Below the pieces are notes generated by a model. That model did not search any database and was not told the DNA's origin. It saw nothing but the letters and a program-made list of their open reading frames with translations. From Pseudobythopirellula maris (GTDB taxonomy: Bacteria > Planctomycetota > Planctomycetia > Pirellulales > Lacipirellulaceae): DNA of 64,000 bases. The stretch spans positions 846,279 through 910,278 of the forward strand of contig NZ_SJPQ01000002.1 in the NCBI RefSeq assembly GCF_007859945.1. The letters are read 5' to 3'. Positions 16,592 to 25,586 of the stretch are shown in pieces. The position numbers and the translations under genes were made by a program. Each line of letters starts with the position of its first letter. The first letter of the stretch is position 1.

Positions 16592-17539
16592 CTACTCTGC
16601 CCCCGGCGGCTTCTCGTAGAACTTGCTCAGGTCAACCCCGCCGCGTTGCTCTTCTTCTAAGAGCTTGATCCGCTTCTCGAGCTGCTCGCAGCGGCGGGCA
16701 AGCTGCGGCAGCAGCGCCTCCTCTTCGTCCGGCAGCTCGGTGCGCGGCGTCTCGGGGTAGCCTAGTTGGCGGTGCAGCGAGGCGAACAGCAGCATCGGGT
16801 CCTTGCGCCGGTTGGCCAGCGCGATGCGGCCCTCGCGCTCGCCGAACAGCGGCGGCGCCGCTCCGTCGTCGGCGTCTCGCGATCGCATGCGGTAGAACTC
16901 GCTGTGCACGTAAACCAAGTCGGCCACGTCGACCATGCCGACCTGCCGGCGTAGGTCCATGATCCACTTGCGCCAAGCGTCGTCGTACGACGGATCGCCG
17001 GCGATCGCCGCCAGGCCGGTGTCGTACCCCAACCGGTTGCGGCAGACCGACTCGAACTGGTAGAGGAACAGCCCCTCGCGTGACGGCGCCAACGCCGCGG
17101 CGCCCCCGTCGCTGCTGCGGCCGGCGCGGTAGAGCGCCTCGCGGCGCAGGATCTCCAGCCCGATCCGCAGGTCGAACCGCCCGCGCTCGTTCTCCGCTTC
17201 GGAAACCACGTACGCCTGGTACGGCGTGAAGTAGTGGGCCAGCTTGGTCATCGCCGCCCCCATGACGCCGGCGTGCCGCAGCTCGGCGAGCAGGAAGTCG
17301 ATCGCCATCGGCAGCTTGGTGGTGGCCAGCGTCTCCTCACGGACGCTGGAGAGCACCTCCTGCACGGGCGAATTCTGCCGCAGCCTCTCGCCCAGCACCC
17401 CGAAAAAGTGGGCCTGCTCGACGTACTCCTCCACCCCCAAGGGGGCGATCGGATCGGCCATCCCGGCGGAACTGTCTTGCGGCGTCATGCTGGCGGGCGT
17501 CGGGGAGAAGGGGAGCGTGAACGGGGGGACATTCGGCAT
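16592..17539 (-). CDS. Conserved hypothetical protein with C-terminal coiled coil
   Basis: 315 residues, not recognised. The start at 17539 is the first ATG; internal ones at residues 18 and 27 are also possible. The protein is mostly helical, with a distinctive middle (TKLPMAIDFLLAELRHAGVM, then TPYQAYVVSEAE) and a short coiled coil near the end (about 270-300: LARRCEQLEKRIKLLEEE). No signal peptide, so cytoplasmic. It is divergent from ribBA. The 220-base gap on its 3' side (16370-16591) shows nothing recognisable. Confidence 0.65.
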   Translation of the reverse strand: MPNVPPFTLPFSPTPASMTPQDSSAGMADPIAPLGVEEYVEQAHFFGVLGERLRQNSPVQEVLSSVREETLATTKLPMAIDFLLAELRHAGVMGAAMTKLAHYFTPYQAYVVSEAENERGRFDLRIGLEILRREALYRAGRSSDGGAAALAPSREGLFLYQFESVCRNRLGYDTGLAAIAGDPSYDDAWRKWIMDLRRQVGMVDVADLVYVHSEFYRMRSRDADDGAAPPLFGEREGRIALANRRKDPMLLFASLHRQLGYPETPRTELPDEEEALLPQLARRCEQLEKRIKLLEEEQRGGVDLSKFYEKPPGAE

Positions 17540-17554
17540 CGGGGCCGGTTACCC

Positions 17555-17560
17555 TATAAT
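17555..17560 (+). promoter_or_regulatory. Candidate -10 box for ribBA
   Basis: A perfect TATAAT facing ribBA, about 205 bases upstream of its start. No good -35 (TTGACA) stands 16-18 bases earlier, so the call is weak. If used, the leader would contain the inverted repeat at 17632-17706. Confidence 0.3.
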
Positions 17561-17619
17561 ACGAAGATCGCCGTCTCACGAGCAGGCTCGCCCAAGCGCA
17601 CAGAGCCCGGCCGCAGCCC

Positions 17620-17752
17620 CCCCACCAACCTCCGACGGGAGTCGGCGGTTGACCCCACGTGTGGCTACGAATCCTCGTGGCGGCGCGAACCGCCGACTCC
17701 CGTCGGCGGCTGAGCCGCAGCTGCTAGCGACGCTTACCGCTCCCCACCAACC
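17620..17752. repeat. Perfect 19-bp inverted repeat flanked by 11-bp direct repeats in the ribBA leader
   Basis: CCGACGGGAGTCGGCGGTT at 17632-17650 is exactly inverted at 17688-17706. The block is flanked by CCCCACCAACC at 17620-17630 and again at 17742-17752, which could be a target-site duplication. It ends 14 bases before the ribBA start. It lacks the conserved FMN-riboswitch sequence, so it is more likely an inserted element that now forms the leader, or a novel cis-regulatory hairpin. Confidence 0.6.
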
Positions 17753-17765
17753 CTCTGGTCCCGCC

Positions 17766-18983
17766 GTGTCCACCCGTTTCTCCAGTATTGAACAGGCCGT
17801 CGAGGCGATCGCCGCCGGACGCATCGTCATCGTTGTCGACGCCGAGGACCGCGAGAACGAGGGGGACTTCATCGCCGCGGCCGAAAAGACCTCCGCCGCG
17901 ACGGTCAACTTCATGATCACCCACGGCCGCGGTCAGCTCTGCTGCCCCGTGCTGCCCGAGGTCGCCAGCCGGCTGCGGCTGCCGCTGATGGTCGACGACC
18001 AGATGAACAACGCCCCGCTCCAGACCAACTACACGGTGAGCGTCGACCACCACACGGCGCGCACGGGCATCACGGCCGAAGAGCGGGCCGAGACGGTCCG
18101 CGAGCTCGCCTCGCCCACGAGCGAGCCGACCGACTTCGTGCGCCCCGGCCACATGTTCCCGCTGATCGCCAAGGAGGGGGGCGTGCTGCGGCGCGCCGGG
18201 CACACCGAGGCGGCCGTCGACCTCGCCCGCATGGCCGGTCTCACCCCGGCGGGCGTGCTGTGCGAGGTGCTCAACGCCGACGGCGACCGCGCCAACCGAG
18301 ACGAGCTCCGCTCCTTGGCCGACGAACACGACCTGCCGATCATCTCGATCGAGGAGCTGATCGCCTACCGCCGCGTTCGTGAGCAGCTTGTCGAACGCCA
18401 AGCCGAGGCCGACCTGCCAACCAAATACGGCGACGCGCGGATCATCGCCTACGGCGTGAAGCACGAGGCGATGGAGCCGGTGGCGATCGTGTTCGGCGAC
18501 CCCTCGAAGGCCGAGCAGCCGCTCGTCCGCCTGCACTCCAGTTGCTTCACGGGCGACCTGATCCAGTCGCTCCGCTGCGACTGCGGCGACCAGCTCCACA
18601 TGGCGCTCGACATGATCAGCCGCGAGGGCGTTGGCGTGCTGATCTACCTGCCGCAGGAGGGCCGCGGCATCGGCCTGCCGGCCAAGATCAAGGCTTACGC
18701 CTTGCAAGACAAAGGCATGGACACGGTCGAGGCGAACATCGCCCTGGGCTTCAAGGCCGACCCACGCGATTACGGCGTCGGCATCCAGCTGCTCAAGGAC
18801 CTGGGTCTCACCAAGATTCGCCTGCTGACGAACAACCCGAAGAAGACCGACGCGTTCATCTACGGCGGCTTCGACCTGCAAGTGGTCGACCAAGTGCCGC
18901 TGCTGCCGCCCGCTAACGAAACGAACGCTGCTTACCTGGCGACCAAACGCGACAAGATGGGCCACACGCTGCCCAGCGAGTGA
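17766..18983 (+). CDS. ribBA: 3,4-dihydroxy-2-butanone-4-phosphate synthase / GTP cyclohydrolase II
   Basis: 405 residues, starting at GTG 17766 (read as [10 protein letters not shown]) because this places the conserved N-terminus correctly. The RibB domain shows [11 protein letters not shown] (25-35) and [16 protein letters not shown] plus RAGHTEAA (about 126-150), with the metal and ribulose-5-phosphate residues in place. The RibA domain has the zinc ligands C260, C271 and C273 (SSCFTGD...RCDCGDQ) and [13 protein letters not shown]. It makes both precursors of riboflavin, from ribulose 5-phosphate and from GTP, in the cytoplasm. The length is typical of bacterial fused RibBA. It stands alone. 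Confidence 0.95.
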   Translation: MSTRFSSIEQAVEAIAAGRIVIVVDAEDRENEGDFIAAAEKTSAATVNFMITHGRGQLCCPVLPEVASRLRLPLMVDDQMNNAPLQTNYTVSVDHHTARTGITAEERAETVRELASPTSEPTDFVRPGHMFPLIAKEGGVLRRAGHTEAAVDLARMAGLTPAGVLCEVLNADGDRANRDELRSLADEHDLPIISIEELIAYRRVREQLVERQAEADLPTKYGDARIIAYGVKHEAMEPVAIVFGDPSKAEQPLVRLHSSCFTGDLIQSLRCDCGDQLHMALDMISREGVGVLIYLPQEGRGIGLPAKIKAYALQDKGMDTVEANIALGFKADPRDYGVGIQLLKDLGLTKIRLLTNNPKKTDAFIYGGFDLQVVDQVPLLPPANETNAAYLATKRDKMGHTLPSE

Positions 18984-19103
18984 GCGCGGCGCCACACCCG
19001 ATCTCGCCAGCCGGCAACCCCCTAACCGAGGACCTACGGTCGTCGGAGGCGCCACGAACCGGCTTGCCGTATCCACAACGGCGTCGCCTCCGCCCCTCAC
19101 TCC

Positions 19104-19565
19104 ATGCTCCGCCTGCACACCAACGTCTACGCCTGGCCCCCCGCCGCGCAAAGCGGCCCGACGGTCACATTGCGCAGCGCCGAGTTCGCCACCCACGGCG
19201 GCCTCGCGGGCGGCCCGCCCCTGTTCACCACGCCGCTGCCGGTGGCGTTCGAGGCGATGCAGGCCGCGCTGCTCGCCCTGCCGAGGTCCGACGCCGAGCC
19301 GGACGGTTTCTTCCTGGTCACCGGCGGCAGCGGCGATACGTTTTGGCGGCTCAACGGCCACATGCACGAGTTCGACTCCGAGGGAGGCGGCGACGCGATG
19401 CACCGCGTCGAGCTCAATGGCGAGTGCCCCGCCGACGCGCTCGACGCCGTGCTCCGCACGATGGGCTGGCCAAGCACCGAGCTGGCGTTCGAGCTGGTCC
19501 AAGAGGGGGTCACGCTCCGCGAGCCCGACTTCCGCCGCTACGCGGAAAGCCCGCCCGAGGGCTGA
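19104..19565 (+). CDS. Conserved hypothetical protein
   Basis: 153 residues, not recognised. It starts at ATG 19104 and has no signal peptide. Strand-like segments RMHTNVY-type at the N-terminus (MLRLHTNVYAW) and GFFLVTGGSGDTFWRLNGHMHEFD in the middle suggest a small alpha/beta fold. The middle D-x-F-W-R-L-N-G-H-M-H-E pattern is distinctive and could help find homologues. It lies between ribBA and the sigma factor, same strand, 95 bases before the latter. Codon use is normal for the region. Confidence 0.65.
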   Translation: MLRLHTNVYAWPPAAQSGPTVTLRSAEFATHGGLAGGPPLFTTPLPVAFEAMQAALLALPRSDAEPDGFFLVTGGSGDTFWRLNGHMHEFDSEGGGDAMHRVELNGECPADALDAVLRTMGWPSTELAFELVQEGVTLREPDFRRYAESPPEG

Positions 19566-19659
19566 TCGCCCCCTGCGTGCGACGGCTCACAATCGATCGG
19601 GCCGCCGGCAATCATACTCGGGGGCGAAGTCTTCCCATTCGCCACCCCGGGCCGAACCG

Positions 19660-20340
19660 ATGAGCCCCTCCACCGCCGCCGAGAGGCCCGCTTCGCCAGA
19701 CGAGGGCGACGCCCCGCCGACGCCGGCGCTCGAGGCGCAGCAGCCCGACCAGTGGGTCGAGCGCCACGGCGACGCGCTGCTCGGCTACGCGCTGGCGCGT
19801 GTGAACGACATGGCCACGGCCGAAGACCTTGTGCAGGAGACCCTGCTCACGGCGTGGCGCTCGCGCGACAAGTTCGACGGCCGGGCGTCGTTCCGCACCT
19901 GGCTGGTCGCGATCCTGCGTCGCCGGATCGCCGACCACTACCGCGGCGAGGCCCGGAAACGGCGCCCCGCCAAGCGGGCCGACGACTCCGCCACGCCGTT
20001 CGACAAGCACGGCAAGTGGGCCGAGGAGATCGCCGAGTGGCCGGCGGATCGAACGGCCGAAACGCCTGAAAAAATCGTCGAAAACGCCGAATTCTGGGAC
20101 GCGCTCGCCCGCTGCTCCGGCAGCCTGCCGGCGCAACTCGAGCGGGCCTTCCGGCTGCGTGAGTTCGGCCGCGGCAGCGTTGAGGAGATCTGCGAGCACG
20201 AGGGCATCACGCGCAAGAACCTCTCGGTCCGCCTGCACCGGGCGCGGCTGATGCTGCGGAAGTGCCTGGAAAACAGTTGGTTCTGCGAGAGGCCCGCCGC
20301 CGAGCAAGTCGCCGAAGTCCCAGCGGAGGAAGAAGCATGA
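19660..20340 (+). CDS. ECF-type RNA polymerase sigma factor
   Basis: 226 residues from ATG 19660 (MSPSTAAERP); the frame is open further left but without homology. Region 2 runs at about residues 40-95: LARVNDMATAEDLVQETLL, then TWLVAILRRRIADHY. Region 4 spans about 155-205: LPAQLERAFRLREF, then EEICEHEGITRKNLSVRLHRAR, a good helix-turn-helix. Extracytoplasmic-function sigma factors direct RNA polymerase to stress or envelope regulons. The stop overlaps the start of a zinc-finger anti-sigma gene (ATGA), the usual regulatory partner. Confidence 0.93.
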   Translation: MSPSTAAERPASPDEGDAPPTPALEAQQPDQWVERHGDALLGYALARVNDMATAEDLVQETLLTAWRSRDKFDGRASFRTWLVAILRRRIADHYRGEARKRRPAKRADDSATPFDKHGKWAEEIAEWPADRTAETPEKIVENAEFWDALARCSGSLPAQLERAFRLREFGRGSVEEICEHEGITRKNLSVRLHRARLMLRKCLENSWFCERPAAEQVAEVPAEEEA

Positions 20341-20645
20341 AGCTCTCCCGGCTGTGGATGATCCTCACACTCAATTGCGAGCACGCCTCGCGGCTGATGT
20401 CCGACGCGTGCGACGGGCCGATCGAGCCGAGCGAGCGCCTCGCGATGCGGCTGCACACGGCCTGTTGCAAGCCGTGCCGCCGGTTCCGGCGTCAGCTCGG
20501 CGTGATCGAGCGGGCGTGCGAAGCGTTGGCCAACGCCTGGCGCGGCCGCCCCGAGACCCACGACTCGGGCCCCCGGCTTTCGGCCGAAGCGGCCGATCGC
20601 ATCGACGCGGCGCTACGCACCGCCCGCGCGTCTGACCTCGGCTGA
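20337..20645 (+). CDS. Zinc-finger (ZAS-type) anti-sigma factor, soluble
   Basis: 102 residues starting at ATG 20337, which overlaps the sigma stop codon. C14 and the H40-x3-C44-x2-C47 cluster make the ZAS zinc-binding motif that clamps ECF sigma factors. There is no membrane segment, so this is the short soluble type, which often responds to redox or metal state in the cytoplasm. The extra Cys43 next to C44 is notable for redox sensing. Co-translation with the sigma factor would keep the two balanced. Confidence 0.85.
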   Translation: MKLSRLWMILTLNCEHASRLMSDACDGPIEPSERLAMRLHTACCKPCRRFRRQLGVIERACEALANAWRGRPETHDSGPRLSAEAADRIDAALRTARASDLG

Positions 20646-20752
20646 AACGCAGCGCAGTCGCCCAGTGCGGCCATGCCGCGCACTTCTTCGGCTTTCTCGC
20701 CGAATCCTTGTAGCCGCCGCTTCCGGGCAGCGACTAACCCTTCAGCAACCGA

Positions 20753-20768
20753 GTGAATCGCGATTCAC
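20753..20768. promoter_or_regulatory. Perfect 16-bp palindrome upstream of the spondin gene
   Basis: GTGAATCGCGATTCAC is a perfect dyad in the 252-base gap between the anti-sigma gene and the spondin gene, 129 bases upstream of its start. It is the size and symmetry of a dimeric repressor or activator site. Nearer the gene, a hairpin CCTCC-GTCGA-GGAGG lies inside a GC-rich stretch. Confidence 0.35.
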
Positions 20769-20897
20769 GCAGCGAACAGGCATCAACGAGCCCCCCCAAG
20801 AAGCACGATCAAACCCCCTTGCGCGCATTCGGAATCCTCCGTCGAGGAGGGGGCTTGCGCGTCTATTAGCACTCACATCCAAGGAGCTTAAAACGAT

Positions 20898-21707
20898 ATG
20901 CAACGCCACATCTTTACCGCGCTTGCGACGACGTTAGCCTTCATGCTGATGCTCAGCGTCGCCGTCCGCGCCGACGCTCAGCAGCTGAAGATCACGGTCG
21001 AAAACCTCAACCCGGCCGAAGGGTTCTTCCTCACGCCCATGTGGTTCGGCCTGCACGACGGCTCGTTCGATCTGTTTGAACCGGGCGCCGCTGCGTCGGC
21101 CGGCCTGGAACTGATCGCCGAGGATGGCGACCCCAGCACGCTGCAAGGTGAGTTTGCCGCCCCGGGCCGTTTGCAGGGCGTGGTCTTCGGTCCCGGGGGC
21201 TTCGGCTCGATGGCGGGCCAGCCGCCGGTGATCGATGCGGGCGAGACCGCTTCGGCGACGATCGACCTGATCAACCCGGCTGCCTACCCCTACTTCAGCT
21301 TCGCCTCGATGGTGATCCCGTCGAACGACGCCTTCATCGGCAACAACAACCCGATCGGCTACGAGTTGTTCAACGCAATGGGCGAGTTCATCGGGCCGAC
21401 GACGATCGAGATCCATGGCGACATGATCTGGGACTCCGGCACGGAGGTGAACAACACCGCCGGCGCTGCCTTCTCCGAGTTCGGCATGGACATGGCGACC
21501 GACGAGGGGGGCACGGTCATGGCGCACCCCGGCCTGTCGAACTTCGAAGGCGTGGGGACGCCCGTCGGAACGATCGGCGCCGGCCTGGCGCCCGGGGCGA
21601 ATGACCTAGTCGCGCGGATCACGATCACACAGATCCCCGAGCCGGTTTCCTTGGCGCTCGTCGCGTTGGGAGCGATCGGCTTGGCTTCGGCTCGGCGCCG
21701 GGAATGA
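20898..21707 (+). CDS. Spondin-domain PEP-CTERM protein
   Basis: 269 residues. A signal peptide (MQRHIFTALATTLAFMLMLSVAVRADA) leads to a spondin_N-like domain: LKITVENLNPAEGFFLTPMW, then HDGSFDLFEPG, ASAGLELIAEDG, and SFASMVIPSNDAFIGNNNP, the recurrent signature of bacterial spondin proteins. The C-terminus IPEPVSLALVALGAIGLASA plus RRRE is a PEP-CTERM sorting tail, cut by exosortase, so the protein is exported to the surface or matrix. An AAGGAG ribosome site stands 11 bases before the ATG. It follows the sigma/anti-sigma pair and may be its target. Confidence 0.9.
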   Translation: MQRHIFTALATTLAFMLMLSVAVRADAQQLKITVENLNPAEGFFLTPMWFGLHDGSFDLFEPGAAASAGLELIAEDGDPSTLQGEFAAPGRLQGVVFGPGGFGSMAGQPPVIDAGETASATIDLINPAAYPYFSFASMVIPSNDAFIGNNNPIGYELFNAMGEFIGPTTIEIHGDMIWDSGTEVNNTAGAAFSEFGMDMATDEGGTVMAHPGLSNFEGVGTPVGTIGAGLAPGANDLVARITITQIPEPVSLALVALGAIGLASARRRE

Positions 21708-21805
21708 CCGAGGCGCGGACTCCACTCACCCAGGAGTCCCCCAAGGAAGAGATGGCGGCGAAGCGGGGCCTCGGTCCGATTCCTCGGGCCGGGGTCCCGA
21801 TTAGC

Positions 21806-22996
21806 TCACTCGGCGTTCGCGGAGCGCCACTCGATCATCGCGTCGGCCGGCGCCTCGAACGAGGCGGGCTCGACGGGCGAGGGCGGGTCGGCCGCGGGCG
21901 TCGACTCGACTAGCCGCAAGGCGGCGTCGGGGCCGGCTTGCGCTTCGAGCTCGATCGTGGTGCGGCTGATCGTCTTGTGGCCCGCAGAATCGACGAATCG
22001 CACCCACAGCGTGAGCGGCACGCCGGTCGGCGACCGCTCGGGCAGCACGAGTCGGAACTCGATCGGTTCGCCCGCTGCGCTGTCTTGCCCAAGCAGCGTG
22101 GCGACCTCTTGGGGGCTGTAGTCCCAGCGGGCGATCTTGCCGTCGCCCCGGGTGGCCGACGGGTCACGCAGCATCAGCGAGGCCTCGCCATCGAAGCCGG
22201 CCGCCGACTCGGCGGGCGCCACGGTGCGGACCAGCAGTGTCGACTCGCCGGTGGTTTCGGCCGGGCCGTTGGCCACGACTAGTCGCAGGCGGTCGTCGAG
22301 ACGGATCGACGCGCCGCGCGGCGGCGCGGCGGCAACGAGCTCGAGCCTCGTGGCGGCGGGCGTGGGGAAGAGCTCCGGCTCGCCTACCGGCGTCAGCAGG
22401 GCGATCTCCTTCTGCGCATCCGCTTCCTGCACGGCCGGCTGCTCGGCGGCGGCCGGCGGAGCGGAGCGGCTCGTCCCGCCGGGCACAAACGGCGGCGCCT
22501 CTTCGGTCGGCTCGGCGCCCGGCTCGAACGGCGGGGCGATCTCTTCGGCGCCGGGAAGCGGGCGGCCGCTCGGCGGGGGAGACGTGGGTTCGGGCCGGCG
22601 GAACTCGATCTGAGGCGGCGCCGGGATCGGGTCTTCGTCGCCGTCTTCGAACAGCTCGAACGGCTCGCTCAGCCCGCGGGGCTCGTCGCCGAAGCCGTCG
22701 GGGTCGCGGGCGAGTGTCGGCTTGCTCTCTTGCTCCTGGGCCTCTTTGAGCTCGCGCTTCAGCTTGGTGTTCTCGCAACGCTGCTCGCGGAGCAACGCCT
22801 GGTACTCTTCGATGTAGTCCTCGAGACGATAGATCTCGTCTTCTTGCAGCCGCAGCTCACGCTGGTAGAGATCGCCCTGCAGCCGCTGCCCGTTGTTGCA
22901 GCCGATCGCGGCGCCCGCGCACGCCAACGCGGCGGCGGCAAACGCGGCTTTGGCGCCGAGGCGGGCGCGCAGCGATGTCAGAGGACGTGTTTCCAT
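21806..22996 (-). CDS. Predicted lipoprotein with coiled coil
   Basis: 396 residues from ATG 22996. The signal METRPLTSLRARLGAKAAFA leads into a hydrophobic run ending AAIGC, with the lipidated Cys at 33. Residues about 40-85 form a coiled coil (ELRLQEDEIYRLEDYIEEYQ). Next comes a Pro/Glu-rich disordered part (about 90-215), then a beta-rich C-terminal domain (RLELVAAAPP, LRLVVANGPAE, PIEFRLVLPERSPTGVPLTL) that looks immunoglobulin-like. Probably a cell-envelope protein. It is divergent from the DUF11 gene at 23244. Confidence 0.75.
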   Translation of the reverse strand: METRPLTSLRARLGAKAAFAAAALACAGAAIGCNNGQRLQGDLYQRELRLQEDEIYRLEDYIEEYQALLREQRCENTKLKRELKEAQEQESKPTLARDPDGFGDEPRGLSEPFELFEDGDEDPIPAPPQIEFRRPEPTSPPPSGRPLPGAEEIAPPFEPGAEPTEEAPPFVPGGTSRSAPPAAAEQPAVQEADAQKEIALLTPVGEPELFPTPAATRLELVAAAPPRGASIRLDDRLRLVVANGPAETTGESTLLVRTVAPAESAAGFDGEASLMLRDPSATRGDGKIARWDYSPQEVATLLGQDSAAGEPIEFRLVLPERSPTGVPLTLWVRFVDSAGHKTISRTTIELEAQAGPDAALRLVESTPAADPPSPVEPASFEAPADAMIEWRSANAE

Positions 22997-23243
22997 GCAG
23001 GGGAAATAGGCGATCCGCCCGGCGTGGTCAATGTCGCCCCCGGCCGCACTTCGCCTGACGAGACCAACGCTAGCAAGGCGCGGCCCCGCGAGGCACGCTA
23101 GCGTCGCGTCCGCGTGGCGTGAAGCCGCTCTTCCGGCGGGGGGCGGGTTTTGGTACCAACCGCCCCGCGTGCCCCGGCGCCACCGATAAAGCCAGGGCGG
23201 CTGATAACCCCAACTACCACCACGGACAACGGGCCCCGTCGCC

Positions 23244-25523
23244 ATGGACCGGCCAAGATTCTTCAACGCTTTTGCGATCGCGGCGACCGCCGCGCTGACC
23301 AGCCTATCCCTCGCGCCCGGCTCGCGGGCCGAGGTGGCCGAGGGCGACCAGGCGGCCGTGACCGCGTGGGCGATCCGCTCGCTCGCGCCGGCCGAATCGG
23401 CTGGCAGCGCGAGCGCGGGCGCCACCCCGCTCGCCGATCGCGACACCCGCTACGCCGAGCCAACGCCGCTCACCCCGCCAGCCGTTGCGCTGGCGTCGAC
23501 GCCTCAGAGCGTCTCGAACCCGCTGCGCGGCGGGAAGGTTGACGCCCCGGCCACCCTGAGAGCGCCGAGCGAATCGCCGACGCGGCTGCAAGTCGTCGCC
23601 GAACCGGTGTCGCAACCTGCGGCGGCCGTCGCCACGCAGCCAGCGACGAGCAGCCGATACGCCTTCGACGAACCGATCGCGCTGGAAGCAACGCCCGCTG
23701 CGACCACTCCAATAAAAACCGCGGGGCACACCGCGGCGCCAAATCCGTTGCGTGCGGACGCCGAGCCCGCCGTTCGTGAGCCCATCGGCCAAGAGCCCGT
23801 CGCTCAGGTGCCCATCGCCCTGGCCCAAGCACTGCCCCCCGAGCCGCAACCGTTCGCGGGCGTCGGCCAATCGCAGGACGCCGAGCAATCTCCGAAAGCG
23901 GAGCATTCGGTGGTGGTCGACTCCCCGCCCAATGCTTTGAGCGACCAACGTGTCGCGTCACGGGCGCCCGTTTCCCACACGTTCGAACCGAACGCTTTCG
24001 AGGCGCCCCGCGGGGCCGACTCGACTCGCTCGATAACCCCACCACAACCGCTGCAACAGGAGCCCCTTCGACTGGGCTTCGACGAGCCTTCGTCCCGATC
24101 GACCGCCGGCGTGGCTGGCGGCCTCGGCGCGGGCCGACCGGGCGACGCGTCGCTCGAGGGCCCGCAGCAGGCCTCCGTGGTGATCCAGAAGCTCACGCCG
24201 CGCGAGATCCAAGTCGGCAAGCCGTGCCGCTTCGCCGTGCTGGTGCGCAACACCGGCGCCGTGGCGGCCGAGGGCGTGGAGGTGCGTGACCAAACACCGG
24301 CCGGCGCCCGGATGATCAACACCACCCCGCCCGCCGTGGAGCAGGGCGACGCCCTCACCTGGCGTCTCGGCCGCTTGGCCCCCGGCGAAGAGCGCACGCT
24401 CGAGATGGAGCTCATGCCGACCGACGAGGGAGAGATCGGCAGCGTCGCGTCGGTGTCGTTCGCCTCGCAGGCGTCTGGCAAGGTCCGCTGCACGCGTCCG
24501 CAACTCGCGCTGAGGCTCTCGACCGCCAAGACGGTCCGGGCTGGCAAGAAGCACAAGGTATCGATCGAGATGCACAACCCCGGCACGGGCGACGCCACCG
24601 GCGTCATGCTGCTGGCCAACGTGCCGGAGAACCTCAGCCACCCGGCCGGCCCCGCGCTCGAGATGGAGATCGGCACGCTGCGCGCCGGCGAAACACGCAC
24701 GATCGACTTGATGCTGGGCGCCGAGCGCGCCGGCCAAGTGGCGAGCAACCTGGTGGCCCGCGCCGACGGCAACCTGCAAACCGAGGCGTCGGCCACGTTC
24801 GAAGTGATCGCTCCGGAGTTGAAGGTGGCGGTCGACGGCCCCAGCCGCCGCTACCTGGAGCACGCCGCCAGCTACACGATCAGCATCGACAACCCAGGCA
24901 CGGCCGCGGCGCAAGACGTGCGGCTCGTCTCGCACCTGCCCGACGGCATGAAGTTCGTCAAGGCGAACAACATGGGCGAGTACGACGAGTCGACGCACAG
25001 CGTCTACTGGAGCCTGGCCGAGTTGCCCGAGGGGCAACGCGGCGAGGTGGAGCTCGTCGCCATGCCGGTCACGCCGGGCGACCACGCCCTGCGTGTCGAG
25101 AGCGAGGCCCAGGAGGGGCTGCGCACCAGCGAGACCCAGCGGGTGCTCGTCGAGGGGATCGCCGCCATTAAATTCGAGGTGCTCGACCGCCAAGACCCGA
25201 TCGAGGTGGGCGGCGAAACGACCTACCAGGTGCGGGTGGTGAACCAAGGGACCAAAGCGGCCGAACGCGTGCGGGTGGTGGTCGACGCCCCCGAGGGCAT
25301 GCGGGTGGTGAACGCCAAGGGCGAGTCGCGTCACTCGCTCAGCGACCACCGGGCCGAGTTCGAGCCGCTCGCCACGCTCGCGCCCAAGGCCTCCGCGCTG
25401 TTCTTCGTGCGGCTCGAGGGCACGCAGCCGGGCGACCAGCGCGTGACCGTGTCGGTCGAGACCGCCGACCACAGCAAGCCGATCCGCCGCGAGGAGAGCA
25501 CGCGGGTGTTTGGGGACGAGTGA
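23244..25523 (+). CDS. Secreted multi-domain DUF11 protein
   Basis: 759 residues. A signal peptide (AIAATAALTSLSLAPGSRAE) is followed by a roughly 280-residue low-complexity region rich in Ala, Pro and Glu. Then come about four Ig-like DUF11 repeats (starting near 310, 430, 530 and 640), each with the pattern PxxxxVGxxxxYxVxVxNxGxxxAxxVxVxxxxPxG: for example CRFAVLVRNTGAVAAEGVEV and TTYQVRVVNQGTKAAERVRV. DUF11 proteins are surface or periplasmic adhesins or scaffolds; planctomycetes have many. A small secreted protein gene starts 64 bases downstream and is probably co-transcribed. Confidence 0.85.
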   Translation: MDRPRFFNAFAIAATAALTSLSLAPGSRAEVAEGDQAAVTAWAIRSLAPAESAGSASAGATPLADRDTRYAEPTPLTPPAVALASTPQSVSNPLRGGKVDAPATLRAPSESPTRLQVVAEPVSQPAAAVATQPATSSRYAFDEPIALEATPAATTPIKTAGHTAAPNPLRADAEPAVREPIGQEPVAQVPIALAQALPPEPQPFAGVGQSQDAEQSPKAEHSVVVDSPPNALSDQRVASRAPVSHTFEPNAFEAPRGADSTRSITPPQPLQQEPLRLGFDEPSSRSTAGVAGGLGAGRPGDASLEGPQQASVVIQKLTPREIQVGKPCRFAVLVRNTGAVAAEGVEVRDQTPAGARMINTTPPAVEQGDALTWRLGRLAPGEERTLEMELMPTDEGEIGSVASVSFASQASGKVRCTRPQLALRLSTAKTVRAGKKHKVSIEMHNPGTGDATGVMLLANVPENLSHPAGPALEMEIGTLRAGETRTIDLMLGAERAGQVASNLVARADGNLQTEASATFEVIAPELKVAVDGPSRRYLEHAASYTISIDNPGTAAAQDVRLVSHLPDGMKFVKANNMGEYDESTHSVYWSLAELPEGQRGEVELVAMPVTPGDHALRVESEAQEGLRTSETQRVLVEGIAAIKFEVLDRQDPIEVGGETTYQVRVVNQGTKAAERVRVVVDAPEGMRVVNAKGESRHSLSDHRAEFEPLATLAPKASALFFVRLEGTQPGDQRVTVSVETADHSKPIRREESTRVFGDE

Positions 25524-25586
25524 CCCACGACGAGCCGTGGGCGCCAGCGACCGGAGTTTCGCACCGATCAGCAACCAGGAGTGACC

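Noticed and set aside
17560-17766. FMN riboswitch before ribBA
   Set aside because: The conserved AGGGxxC and CCCGACCGGCGG-type blocks are absent; only a simple inverted repeat is present.
17724-19502. A 592-codon minus-strand frame opposite ribBA
   Set aside because: Composition and lack of similarity mark it as a shadow of ribBA, whose motifs are unmistakable.
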